Source: Phocoena phocoena (lineage: Eukaryota > Chordata > Mammalia > Artiodactyla > Phocoenidae). Taken from it: a stretch of 64,000 nt of DNA. A program made the position numbers and the translations under genes. The stretch covers positions 29,586,842 through 29,650,841 of the forward strand of contig NC_089232.1 in the NCBI RefSeq assembly GCF_963924675.1, read 5' to 3'. Shown here piece by piece: positions 1 through 9,851 of this stretch (its first letter is position 1; each line of letters opens with the position of its first letter). The notes beneath the pieces are model-generated. The model was given only the letters and a program-made list of their open reading frames with translations, ran no database searches and was not told the DNA's origin.

Positions 1-979
1 TCTTTATCTAGTTACTTTAGGTATATGGTTAGATTGTTTATTTGAGATGTTTCTTGTTTCTTGAGGTGAGCTTGAATTGTTATGAACTTTCCTCTTAGAA
101 CTCTTTTTTTGTGTGTGTCCTATAGGTTTTGGATCATTGTGTTTTCCTTGTCATTTGTTTCTAGGTACTTTTTAATTTCTTCTTTGATTTCTTCAGTAAT
201 CTCTTGGTTATTTAGCAGTGCACTGTTTAGCCTCCCTGTATTTGTATTTTTTCAGGGTTTTTTCTGTAATTGATATTTAATCTCATAGCATTATGGTCAG
301 AAAAGATGCTTGATATGATTTCAATTTTCTTAGATTTACCGAGGCTTGATTTGTGACCCAAGATGTGATCTATTCTGGAGAACATTCCATGTGCACTTGA
401 GAAGAAAGTACATTCTTCTGCTTTCGGGTGGAATGTCCTAAAAACATCTATTAAATCTATCTGGTCTATTGTGTCATTTAAAGCTTGTGTTTCCTAGTTT
501 ATTTGCTGTCTAGATGATCTGTCTATTGGTGTAAGTTGGGTGTTAATGTCCCCCACTATTATTGTGGTACTGTCAATTTTTCCCTTTATGGCTGTTAACA
601 TTTGTCTTATGTATTGAGGTGCTCCTATGTTGGGTGCATAAATATTTATAATTGTTATGTTTTCTTCTTGGATTGATACCTTGATCATTATGTAGTGTCC
701 TTCCTTATCTCTTGTAACAGTCTTTATTTTAAAGTCTATTTTATCTGATATGAGTATTGCTAGTCCAGCTTTCTTGTGATTTCCATTTGCATGGAATATC
801 TTTTTCCATCCCCTCACTCTCGGTCTGTATGTGTCCCTAGGTCTGAAGTGGGTTTCTTGTAGACACCATATATAAGGGTCTTGTTTTTGTATCCATTCAG
901 CCAGTCTGTGTCTTTTGGTTGGAGCATTTAATCCATTTACATTCGAGGTGATTATCGATATGTATGTTCCTATTACCAT
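1..979 (-). pseudogene. L1 ORF2 N-terminal endonuclease region, interrupted
   Basis: ORF2 protein nicks target DNA with its N-terminal endonuclease and reverse transcribes L1 RNA. The frame opens at the ATG at 977-979 (MVIGTY) and runs 161 codons through the apurinic-type endonuclease motifs SNVNGLN, LQETH and VGDINTQ. It is closed by an amber codon at 494-496, where the frame suggests a lysine codon (AAG to TAG). Endonuclease-like coding continues left of the stop, ending in the HNAMRLNIN region near 260-300, and a further frame loss follows near 220-240. The reverse transcriptase part lies outside the window. Confidence 0.9.
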
Positions 980-1037
980 TTTCTTAATTGTCTTGGGTTT
1001 GTTTTCGTGGGTCTCTTTCTTCTCTTGTGTTTGATGC

Positions 1038-1900
1038 TTAGAGAAGTTCCTTTAGCATTTGTTGTAATGCTGATTTGGTCGTGCTGAATTCTCATAGTTT
1101 TTGCTTATCTGTAAACCTTCTGATTTCTCCATCGAATCTGAGTAAGGTCCTTGCCAGGTAGAGTAATCTGGGTCGTAGGTTTTCCCCTTTCATCACTTTA
1201 AATATGACCTGCTACTCCCTTCTGGCTTGCAGAGTTTCTGCAGAAAGATCAGCTGTTAACCTTATGGGGATTCCCTTGTATATTATTCCTTGCTTTTCCC
1301 TTGCTGCTTTTAATAACTTTTCTTTCTATTTAATTTTTGAAAGTTTGATTAATATGGGTCTCAGTGTGTTTCTCTTTGGTTTTATCCTGTATGGGACTCC
1401 GCCTTTCCTGGATTTGATTGACTATTTCCTTTCCCACATTAGGGAAGTTTTCGACTATTAACTCTTCAAATATTTTCTCAGAACCTTTCTTTTTCTCTTC
1501 TTCTGGCACCCCTATAATTCAAATGTTGGTGAGTTTAACGTCCCAGTGGTCTCTGAGACTGTCTTTAATTCTTTCCATTCTTTTTTCTTTATTCTGCTCT
1601 GTGGTAGTTATTTCCACTCTTTTATCTTCCAGGTCACTTAACTGTTCTTCTGCCTCAGTTATTCTGTTATTGATTCCTTCTAGAATGTTTTTAATTTCAG
1701 TTATTGTGTTGTTCATCACTGTTTGTTTGCTCTTTGTTAGATCCTTGTAGATCCCTGTTAAACATTTCTTGTATTTTCTCCATTCTGTCTCTGAGATTTT
1801 GGATCATCTTTACTATCATTACTCTGAACTCTTTCTCATGTAGGTTGCCTATTTTGTCTTCATTCATTTGATCTTGTAGGTTTTTACGTTGCTCCTTCAT
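1038..1900 (-). pseudogene. L1 ORF1 (RNA-binding chaperone), multiply broken
   Basis: L1 ORF1p is a coiled-coil trimer that coats L1 RNA. The frame starts at the ATG at 1898-1900 (MKEQRKNLQDQ). The coiled-coil part contains ITEAEEQLSDLEDK, followed by the GVPEEE motif before the RNA-binding domain. Breaks visible in the sequence are a frameshift near 1700-1725, a TGA at 1519-1521 just before the GVPEEE motif (fits a CpG change of an arginine CGA), another frame change near 1350-1380 and a TGA near 1100. The natural stop is at 1038-1040. The total span is about 287 codons, somewhat short for an L1 ORF1. Confidence 0.88.
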
Positions 1901-3000
1901 CTGTAACGTATTTTTTTGTCCTTTCCTTTTTTTTTTTTTTTTTTTTTTGATGGGTAGGGCTGTATTCCTGTCTTACTTGTTGTTTGGCCTGAGGCATCCA
2001 GCACTGGAGTTTGCAGGCAGTTAGGTAGAACTGGGCCTTGGTCTCAAGACGAGGACCTCTGGGAGGCCTCACTCTGATTAATATTCTCTGGGTCCTGAGG
2101 TCCTCTGTTAGTCCAGTGGTTTGGACTCTGTTCCCACAACAGGAGCATGGGCCTGACGTCTGGCCTGGGAATCAAGATTCCACAAACTGCTTGGTGTGGT
2201 GAAAGAAAAAAAAGAAAAAAAGCAACAGTACAAACAAAGAATCCAAAATAAAATAAAATTAGAAAGATAAAAAATATATTATAAAAATATAATTGAAGAA
2301 AACTGCAACAAGGTAAAACAAAACCACAACAGAAAAAAGAAAAAAAAAGGGGGGGGGTGGGGGGAACAATCCAAAAGGAGCAGAACAATAAGAAAGTATA
2401 AAGAATAAAATAAAATTAGAAAAATAAAAGATTTATTAGATAAAATAAATCTTCCAGTGTCTGGAAGAGGAATGGAAGTGTCTCCCCCATCCCCACTGGA
2501 GACCTAACCGTGGTTGGGTCTGGCTGGGTGTAGGAACTCCTCCCCTACCCCAGCCACCCCTCAGGGATGCTGGTCCAGCCTTTACTTTTGCTCCCCCATC
2601 ACTCCCTCCCATTCCCTTAGGACCCACAAGGCTGGAGGGGACCTTAGTGGACAGAGGATCAGGCCCGGGATCTCAGCAGGCTCCCAGGAGCCTAAGTGGA
2701 CAGGTAAAACCTGACCACACTCCCTTTTGCTCCTCTGCCCTCCCAATGTCCCCCAATTTCCCTCTTCAGGTGTGGGATCCCTTCCCCTCCCTCGGCCGCC
2801 CCTCAGAGGTGCTGGTCCCATCCTACCTCCACTTCTCCTCCCCCGTCACTCCCCTCCATGCCCCACATGCTACCAGGTTGCTGGGGGTTCCTCTCATCCC
2901 CTTAGTTGTCTGTGGTTCCCCACCAGTGCCTGGTAGGTGCCCTAGTTGTGCAGAGATATGAATTCCACGTCCTCCTAGTCTGCAATCTTGACTCCGCTCC
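1901..3000 (-). promoter_or_regulatory. L1 5' UTR with internal promoter and two homologous GC-rich monomers
   Basis: This is the untranslated leader between the L1 5' end and ORF1, where L1 carries its internal RNA polymerase II promoter. A GC-rich unit occurs twice: GCCACCCCTCAGGGATGCTGG starts at 2553 and its relative GCCGCCCCTCAGAGGTGCTGG at 2795, a 242-bp offset. The two units are followed by similar pyrimidine-rich text. An A-rich block (about 2195-2450) lies between the promoter units and the ORF1-proximal leader. Promoter activity is inferred from L1 biology. Confidence 0.75.
2195..2450. repeat. A-rich block inside the L1 leader
   Basis: On the plus strand this is almost pure A with scattered G, C and T, including a G-run at 2349-2363. 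The phrase AATAAAATAAAATTAGAAA occurs near 2248 and again near 2406, so the block appears to contain an internal duplication about 160 bp apart. Confidence 0.7.
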
Positions 3001-3096
3001 TGGTAAATTTATATTTTAAATGATTTAGAGCATATGGTTGGAATTTGCTTTTTTATCTAGACTGAAATTTTCTGCCTTTTTTTGGAATTGTGTAGA

Positions 3097-3271
3097 TTAG
3101 AGGTCAACAAATTATATTCTGTGGACCAAATATGGCTGTACCATTCAGTGTCATATTGTCTACCACTGCTTTTGTATGCTGACTAGCTGTGACAAAGACT
3201 GTATGGCCCACAAAAGCCTAAAATGCATATAATCTGGCCCTTTACAGAAAATGTTTACCAAACTCTGGTTT
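3097..3271 (+). mobile_element. hAT-Charlie-type nonautonomous DNA transposon
   Basis: The ends read GGTCAACAAATTAT and TTTACCAAACTCTG. The body contains the family-typical phrases ACTGTATGGCCCACAAAAGCC and ATCTGGCCCTTTACAGAAAA. L1 text is found on both sides, so this small element inserted into the ancient L1. It has no coding capacity. The exact MER subfamily was not resolved. Confidence 0.6.
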
Positions 3272-3388
3272 TGACCATTTACATTGAATGTGATTATCAG
3301 TACAGTTGTATATAAGTCTACCATCTTACCATTTGTTTTCTTTTTGTCCCATTTATACTTTTTGTCTTCTTTTGAGTTAATTCTTTTT

Positions 3389-3582
3389 TTTTTTTTTTTT
3401 TTTTGTGGTACGCGGGCCTCTCACCGTTGTGGAGCACAGGCTCCGGACGCGCAGGCTTAGCGGCCATGGCTCACGGGCCCAGCCACTCTGTGGCATGTGG
3501 GATCTTCCCGGACCGGGGCACGAACCCGTGTCCCCTGCATCAGCAGGCGGACTCTCAACCACTATGCCACCAGGGAAGCCCT
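3389..3582 (-). mobile_element. CHR-2 SINE, antisense
   Basis: This tRNA-derived SINE lies antisense: a T-run (poly-A tail), then the body, ending in CACCAGGGAAGCCC, the complement of the SINE head. The target duplication GTTAATTCTTTTTT is seen at 3376 onward (merging into the tail) and at 3583-3596. It sits inside the ancient L1. Confidence 0.93.
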
Positions 3583-3887
3583 GTTAATTCTTTTTTATAA
3601 TTCTATTTTGGCTCCACTATGATTCATTAGCTATACTTCTTTGTTTTATTTTTAGAAATTGCTCTAGTTTTTTTTTTATATATATCTCTTTAACTAATCA
3701 CAGTCCACCTTCAGATACTATTATACTGTTTTATGTATTATGTATTACATAAAACCTTACAACATACTTCCACTCTCTCCATTCTTTGTGTTGTTATTGG
3801 CATACATTTTACCTCCTAATAGGTTATAAACCCCACATTTCATTCTTATTGTTTTCAAACAATCAAATTATATTTTAAAGAAATTTA

Positions 3888-4640
3888 TTTTTTCCTTCCA
3901 GTTTTATTGAGATATAATTGATATATAGTACTGTATAAATTTAAGGTATATAGCATAATAAGTTGACTTACATGCATCAAGGAATTATTATTACAATGAG
4001 TTTAGTGAGCATCCATCCTCTCATATAGATACAAAATTAAAGAAATAGAAAAAATTTTTCTTATGATGAGAGCTCTTAGGATTTACTCTCTTAACAACTT
4101 TCATATATAACATACAGCAGTGTTAATTATATTTATCATGTTGTAATTTCATCCCTAGTACTCATTTATCTTATAACTGGAAGTTTGTACCTTTTGACTG
4201 CCTTTATCCAATCCCCACCCCCACCCCCCACCTCTGGTAACAACAAGTCTGATCTCTTTTTTTTATGAGTTTTTGTTTGTTTTTGAAGTATAATTGACCT
4301 GCAACACTATGTTCTTTCTCGTTACACAACATAGTGATTCAATATTTCTATACATTTCAAAACGATGACCACGAAGAGTATTTACAATATGCCACCACAC
4401 AGAGATATTACAGTTACTGGCTATATTCCCCACACTATACATTTCATACCCATGACTCATTTATTTTGCAACTGGAGTTTGTAATATCCTAACCTAGGGT
4501 TAGGTTACCCTAACCCTAACCCTAACCCATTAATCCAATCCACTCACCTTTTTTTCCTCCCCCACTCACTGCACCTCTGGCAACCACCTGTTTGTTTTCT
4601 GTATCTGTAATTCTGTCTGTTTTGTTATGTTTTTCATTTG
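3888..4640 (-). other. L1M 3' UTR with two homologous segments
   Basis: Two stretches look like related L1 3' UTR units in series. The first (3888-4259) has TTTTATTGAGATATAATTG and ends near TTATAACTGGAAGTTTGTACC. The second (4260-4560) has GAAGTATAATTGACCTGCAA and ends near TTTGCAACTGGAGTTTGTA. A short T-run at 4256-4263 separates them. This may be a family-level duplication in the 3' UTR, or the remnant of a second insertion. Confidence 0.65.
4488..4528. repeat. Short telomere-like tract with inverted orientation
   Basis: CCTAACCTAGGGTTAGGTTA is followed directly by three CCCTAA hexamers and CCC. Both strand orientations of the vertebrate telomere hexamer are present within 41 bp. The tract is embedded in the second L1M 3' UTR segment, replacing the C-rich text expected there. 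Confidence 0.85.
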
Positions 4641-4784
4641 TTTTGCCTTTTAGATTCCACATATAAGTAAAATCATACAGTATTTGTCTTTCTCTGCCTG
4701 ACTTATTTCATGTAGCATATACCCTCTAGGTCCATGCAAGTTGTTACAAATGACAAGATTTCATTTGTTTTTAAGGCTAATATT

Positions 4785-4786
<2 letters not shown>

Positions 4787-4832
<46 letters not shown>
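4787..4832. repeat. (AT)23 microsatellite
   Basis: Uninterrupted AT dinucleotides within the decayed ORF2 C-terminal codons, at the place where related L1s have a short TATATATAC run. Confidence 0.97.
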
Positions 4833-4835
<3 letters not shown>

Positions 4836-7800
4836 ATCTTCTTTATCCATTTATCTATTGATGAGCATTTAGGTTGCTTCCATATCTTGACTATTGTAAA
4901 TAATGCTACAATGAGCATAGGGGTGCATATATCTTTTCTAATTAGTGATTTTGTTTTCTTTGGATAAATATTCAGGAGTGGAATGGCTGGATTATATGGT
5001 AGTTCTATTTTTAATTTTTTGAGGACTCTCAGTAGTGTTTTCCATAGTGACTGCACCTATTTACATTCCCCCCAACAGTGCATGATGTTTTCCTTTTCTC
5101 CACATCCTCGCCAACACTTGTTTTTTGTAGTCTTTTTGAAAATAGTCATTCTGACAGGTGTGAGGTGATATCTCATTGTAGTTTTGATTTGCATTTCCCT
5201 GATGATAAGTGATATTGAGCATCTTTTCATGTGCCTGTTGGCCACCTATATGTCTTCTTTAGAAAAATGTCTATTCATATCCTCTGCCCATTTTAAAATC
5301 AGGTTAGTTGTTTTTTGATGTTGAGTTGTATGAATTTTTTGTATATTTTGGATATTAACCCCTTAACAAGTATATTATTTGCAAATATCTTCTCCCATTT
5401 AGTGGGCTACTTTTTGTTTTGTTTCCTTCACTGTGAGAAAGCTTTTTAGTTTGATGTAGTCCCATTGTTTATTTTTTATTTTGTTTCTCTTCCCTGAGGA
5501 GACATATCAAAAAAATGTTACTAATATTGATGTCAAAAAGACTACTGCCAGTGTTTTTTTCTTGAAGTTTTATGATTTCAGATCTTACATTTAAATCTTT
5601 AATCCATTTGTAATTTAATTTTGTGCATGGTGTGAGATAGAAGACCAGTTTGATTCTTTTGCATATAGCTGTCCATTTTTCCCAACACCATTTCTTCAAG
5701 GCGATGTCTTTTTTCATTGTATATTCTTTCCTCCTTTGTCATAGATTAATTGCCCATATAAGTGTTGGTTCATTTCTGAGTTCTCTCTTCTGTTTCATAC
5801 ATTTATGTGTCTGTGTTTGTGCCAGTATCATATTGCTTTGATGACTGCAGCTTTGTAGTAAAGCTTGAAACCAGGGAGCATGATACCTCCACCCTTGTTC
5901 TTTCTCAAGATTATTTTGGCTATGCAGAATCGTTTATATTTCCATACAAATTTTAGAATTATTTGTGCTAGTTCTGTGAAAAATGCATTTGGTATTTTGA
6001 TGGGGGTTTCTTTGAATCTGTAGGTTGCCTTGGATAGTATGATCATTTTAACAGTATCAGTTCTTCCAATCCATGAACACGGTATGTTTTTCCATCTGTT
6101 TGTGTCATCTTCAATTTCTTTCAATAGTATCTTATACTTTTCGGAGTACAAGTCTTTTATCTCCTTAGTTAGCTTTATTCCTAGGTATTTTACTGTTTTT
6201 GATGCAATTGGAAATGGATTCCTTTCTTAATTTCTCTTTCTGATAGTTCATTGTTAGTGTATAGAAATGCAACAGACTTCTGTATACTAATTTTGTATCC
6301 TGCAACTTTACCAAATTCATTGATGTGTTCTAGTAATATTTTGGTAGCATCTTTAAGATTTTCCATGTATATTATTATATCATCTGCAAACAGTGACAGT
6401 TTTACTTCTTTCTTTCCAATTTGGATTTCTTTTATTTTTTCTTCTTTTCTGATTACTATGGCTAGGACTTCCAATACTATGTTGAATAAAAGTGGTGAGA
6501 TTAGTCATCCTGGTCTTGCTCCTGATCTTAGAGAAAATGCTTTCAGCTTTTCAATGTTGAGTATGATGTTAGCTGTGGATTTCTCATATATGTTCTTTAT
6601 TATGTTGAGGTATATTCTCTCTATACCCACTTTGTTGAGAGTTATCATAAATGGATGTTGAATTTTGTCAAAAGCTTTTTCTGCATCTATTGAGATAATC
6701 ATGTTCTTTACTCTTCATTTAATTAATGAAGTGTATCACATTGATTTATTTTCAGATATTGAACCATCCTTGCATCCCTGAGATAAATCCAACTTTATCA
6801 TGGTGTATGATCCTATTGATGTATTGTTGGATCTGTTTTGCTAATGTTTTGTTGAGGATTTTTGGATCTATGTTCATCAATGATATTTTCTTTTTTGTGA
6901 TTTTTTTTTCCTCTGGTTTTGGTATCAGGATGATGCTGGCCTCAGATAATGAGTTCAGAAAGTGTTCCTTCCTCTGCAATTTTGTGGAAAAGTTTGAGAA
7001 GGATAGGTGTGAACTCTTCTCTAAATATTTGGTAGAATTCACCTATGAGGCCTTCTGTTACCAGATTTTGTTTGTTGGGAGTTTTAAAAATTATTGAATA
7101 AATTTCATAACTGGTAATTGATCTGTTCATATTCTCTATTGCTTCCTGGTTCAGTATTGGGAGATTGTAAATCTCTAGGAATTTGTCCATTTCTTTAAGG
7201 TTGTCCATGTTATTGGTGTATAATTATTCATAGTAATCTCTTATGATCTTTTGTATTTCATACTGTAAGTTGTAAATTCTCCTGTAATTTTATTCTGATT
7301 TTAATTGATTTGAACCCTCTTTCTCTTTTCATTATTAGTCTTCCTAAAGGTTTATCAGTTTTGATAATCTTTTAGAAACAGCTCTTGGTTTCATTGATCT
7401 TTTCTTTCTTTCTTTCTTTCTTTTTTGTCTCTATTTCATTTACTTTGCTCTGAGTTTTATGATTTCTTTCCTTCTACTAACTTTGGGTTTTTTTTTTTTT
7501 TTGTTCTTCTTTTTCTAGTTCCTTTAGGTGTAAAGTTACATTGTTTATTTGAGATTTTTCTTCTTTCCTAAGGTAGGCTAGTATCACTATAAACTTCCCT
7601 CTTAACACTACTTTTGTTGCATTCCATAGATTTTGGATTGTTGTGTTTTGTTTTCATTTGTCTCCAGGTATTTTTTGAATTCCTCTTGGATTTCATCACT
7701 GAACCATTTGTTGTTTAGTAGCATATTGTTTAGCCTCCACACATTTGTAGTTTTTGCAGTTTTTTTTTTTCTCATAGTTGATTTCTACTCTCATAGTGTT

Positions 7801-8366
7801 GTGGTCAGAAAAGCTACTTGATATGATTTCAGTTTTCTTAAATTTACTGATATTTCTTTTATGAACTAGCATGTGATCTAACCTGGAGAATGTTCCATGT
7901 ACACTTGAAAAGAATGTGTATTCTGATGCTTTTGGATGGAAGTTCTATACATATCTATTCAGTCTATGGTTTTAATGTATCATTTAAGGTCAATATTTCC
8001 CTGTTGATTTTCTGTCTGAATGATATGTACATTGATGTAAGTGAGGTGTTAAAGTCCCCTACTATTATAGTGTTACTGTCAGTTTATCCCTTTATGCCTG
8101 TTAATATTTGCTTTATGAATTTAGGTGCTGCTATGTTGGGTGCATATATATTTAACAACTGTTATGTCTTCTTGTTGAATTGATACCTTGATCATTATGT
8201 AATGTCCTTCTTTATCTCTTGTCTTTGTTTTAAAGTCTATTTTGTCTGATATAAGTATTGTTATCCCATCTTTCTTTTGATTTCCATTTGCATGGAACAG
8301 CTTTTTCCATCCCTTCACTTTCAGTCTGTGTGTGTCTTTAGATCTGAAGTGAGTTTCTTGTAGGCA

Positions 8367-8388
8367 ATATATATATATATATATATAT
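8367..8388. repeat. (AT)11 microsatellite in ORF2 endonuclease codons
   Basis: The minus-strand translation becomes YIYIYIYIY just before CLQETHF. The young L1 at 1-979 has a plain ProTyrIleTrp run here, so the array grew after insertion or in this lineage. Confidence 0.95.
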
Positions 8389-8959
8389 CTTGTTTGTGTA
8401 TCCACTCACCCACTCTATGTCTTTTGAATGGAGCATTTAGTCCATTTACATTTAAAGTAATTATTGATACATAGGTACTTATTGCCATCTTGTTAATTGT
8501 TTTAGGGTTGTTTTTATAGTGCTTTTTTGTTCCTTTCTTCTTTTGCTTCCTTCCCTTCTGATTTGATGACTATCTTTAGTGTTATGTTTGAATTCCTTTC
8601 TCTTCTTTGTGTGTTTATCTATTACAGATTTTTGGTTTGTGGTTACCATGAGGTTTATTTATAGTGATCTATATAGAAAAGTGATTATTTTAAATTTCTA
8701 ATCTCTTAAGTTCAAACACATTTTAATAACCCTGCATTTTTACTCTTCCCCAACCATGTTTACTGTTTCTGACATCATATTTTATATTTTTTGTTTTGTG
8801 TATCCCTTAACTACTTTTTATGGTTATAGATGATTTTACTACTTTTGTCTTTTAGCCTTCCTATTAGCTTTACACATGGTCGATTTACTACCTTTACTGT
8901 ATATTTCCTTTAACAATGAGATTTTTCCTTTTGTAATTTTCATATTTCTTGTGGCCTTT

Positions 8960-9851
8960 TCTTTCTCACTTAGAGAAGTCCCTTTAAGATTTTTTGTAAA
9001 GTTGGTTTTGTGATGCTGGTCTTTTAGCCTTTGCTTGCTGGTAAAGCTTTTGATCTCTGCATCAAATCTGAATGAGAACCTAGCTAGCTAGGGTATTCTT
9101 GATTATAGGTTTTTCCATTTCATCATTTTAAATATATAGTGCCACTCCTTTCTGTCCTGCAGAGTTTCTGAAAAGTCAGCTGATAGCTTTATAAGAGTTT
9201 GCTTGTATGGAACTTGTTGCTTTCTCCTTGCTGTTTTTAATATTCTTTTTTAAAATATCTTTAATTTTTGCCATTTTAATTACAATGTGTCTTGGTGTGG
9301 TCATTTTTGGGTTGATCCTGTTTGAGACTCTCTTTGCTTCCTGGACCTGGATGCTTGTTTCCTTTCCCAGGTTAGGGAAGTTTTTGGCTATAATGTCTTC
9401 AAATGTGTTCTCTGCCCCTTTTTCTCTCTCTTCTTCTTCTACTGGGTTCCTGACAATGCAAATGTTAGTACATTTGATGTTGTCCTAGAGGTCTCTTTGT
9501 CCTCATTTTTTAAAATTATTTTTTCTTTGTTCTGCTCAGCATCAATAATTTCCTCTACTCTGTCTTCCAGCTCACTTATCCATTCCTCTGTATCATCTAA
9601 TCTACTCTTGATTCCTTCTAGTGTATTTTTCATTTCAGTGATTTATTCTTCATCTCTGTTTGGTTCTTCTTTATATTTTCTAACTCTTTGTTTAAAACTT
9701 TTATATTCTTGCTCTGTTCATCCAATCTTTTCCTGAGTTCTTTGACCACCTTTATGACCATTACCTTAAACACTTTATCAGGTAGATTGCTTATATCCAC
9801 TTCACTCAGTTGTTCTTCTGGGGTTTTATCTTGTTCCTTCATTTGGAACAT
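8960..9851 (-). pseudogene. L1M ORF1, broken
   Basis: The minus strand starts MFQMKEQDKTPEEQLSEVDI at 9851. The coiled-coil heptads (IKSRLDDTEEWISELEDRVEE) lie near 9540-9620, then C-terminal RNA-binding-like text down to about 8960. The frame changes near 9630 and is lost below 9439. The role is as for L1 ORF1p elsewhere. This copy cannot make a full protein. Confidence 0.82.

Larger units (their letters stand above)
1..3000 (-). mobile_element. Young L1 LINE, 5' half (rest lies left of the window)
   Basis: The minus strand reads 5' UTR, ORF1, a 58-nt spacer, then the start of ORF2. The right edge matches a typical intact L1 5' end: on the minus strand it begins GGAGCGGAGTCAAGATTGC. The left part continues out of the window, so the poly-A tail and target duplication cannot be seen. 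The reading frames are still easy to follow and the 5' UTR is intact, so this is the youngest L1 here. Both ORFs carry stop codons, so this copy is dead. Confidence 0.93.
3002..3876 (-). mobile_element. Ancient L1, left segment (inter-ORF to ORF1 region)
   Basis: Diverged antisense L1 text such as GACCATTTACATTGAATGTG (near 3277) matches the L1 inter-ORF region. The element resumes at 11481 after a complete L1M, so the two parts are one copy split by insertion. Within this segment it is further interrupted by a hAT element and a CHR-2 SINE. No open frame remains. Confidence 0.75.
4640..8490 (-). pseudogene. L1M ORF2 (endonuclease plus reverse transcriptase), decayed
   Basis: The minus strand keeps recognisable ORF2 protein in broken pieces. 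From the N terminus these are the endonuclease (YCLQETHF near 8345-8370), the reverse transcriptase palm ([15 protein letters not shown] near 6660-6700; catalytic FADD at 6379-6390), the region after the RT ([17 protein letters not shown] near 5850-5910) and the C terminus with CWRGCGEKE and PYNPAIPLLNIYP near 4960-5150. Frameshifts separate these pieces, and two AT arrays lie inside the coding span. It is not functional. Confidence 0.9.

Noticed and set aside
6251..6661. 136-codon plus-strand ORF
   Set aside because: It is the antisense shadow of the L1M reverse transcriptase region.
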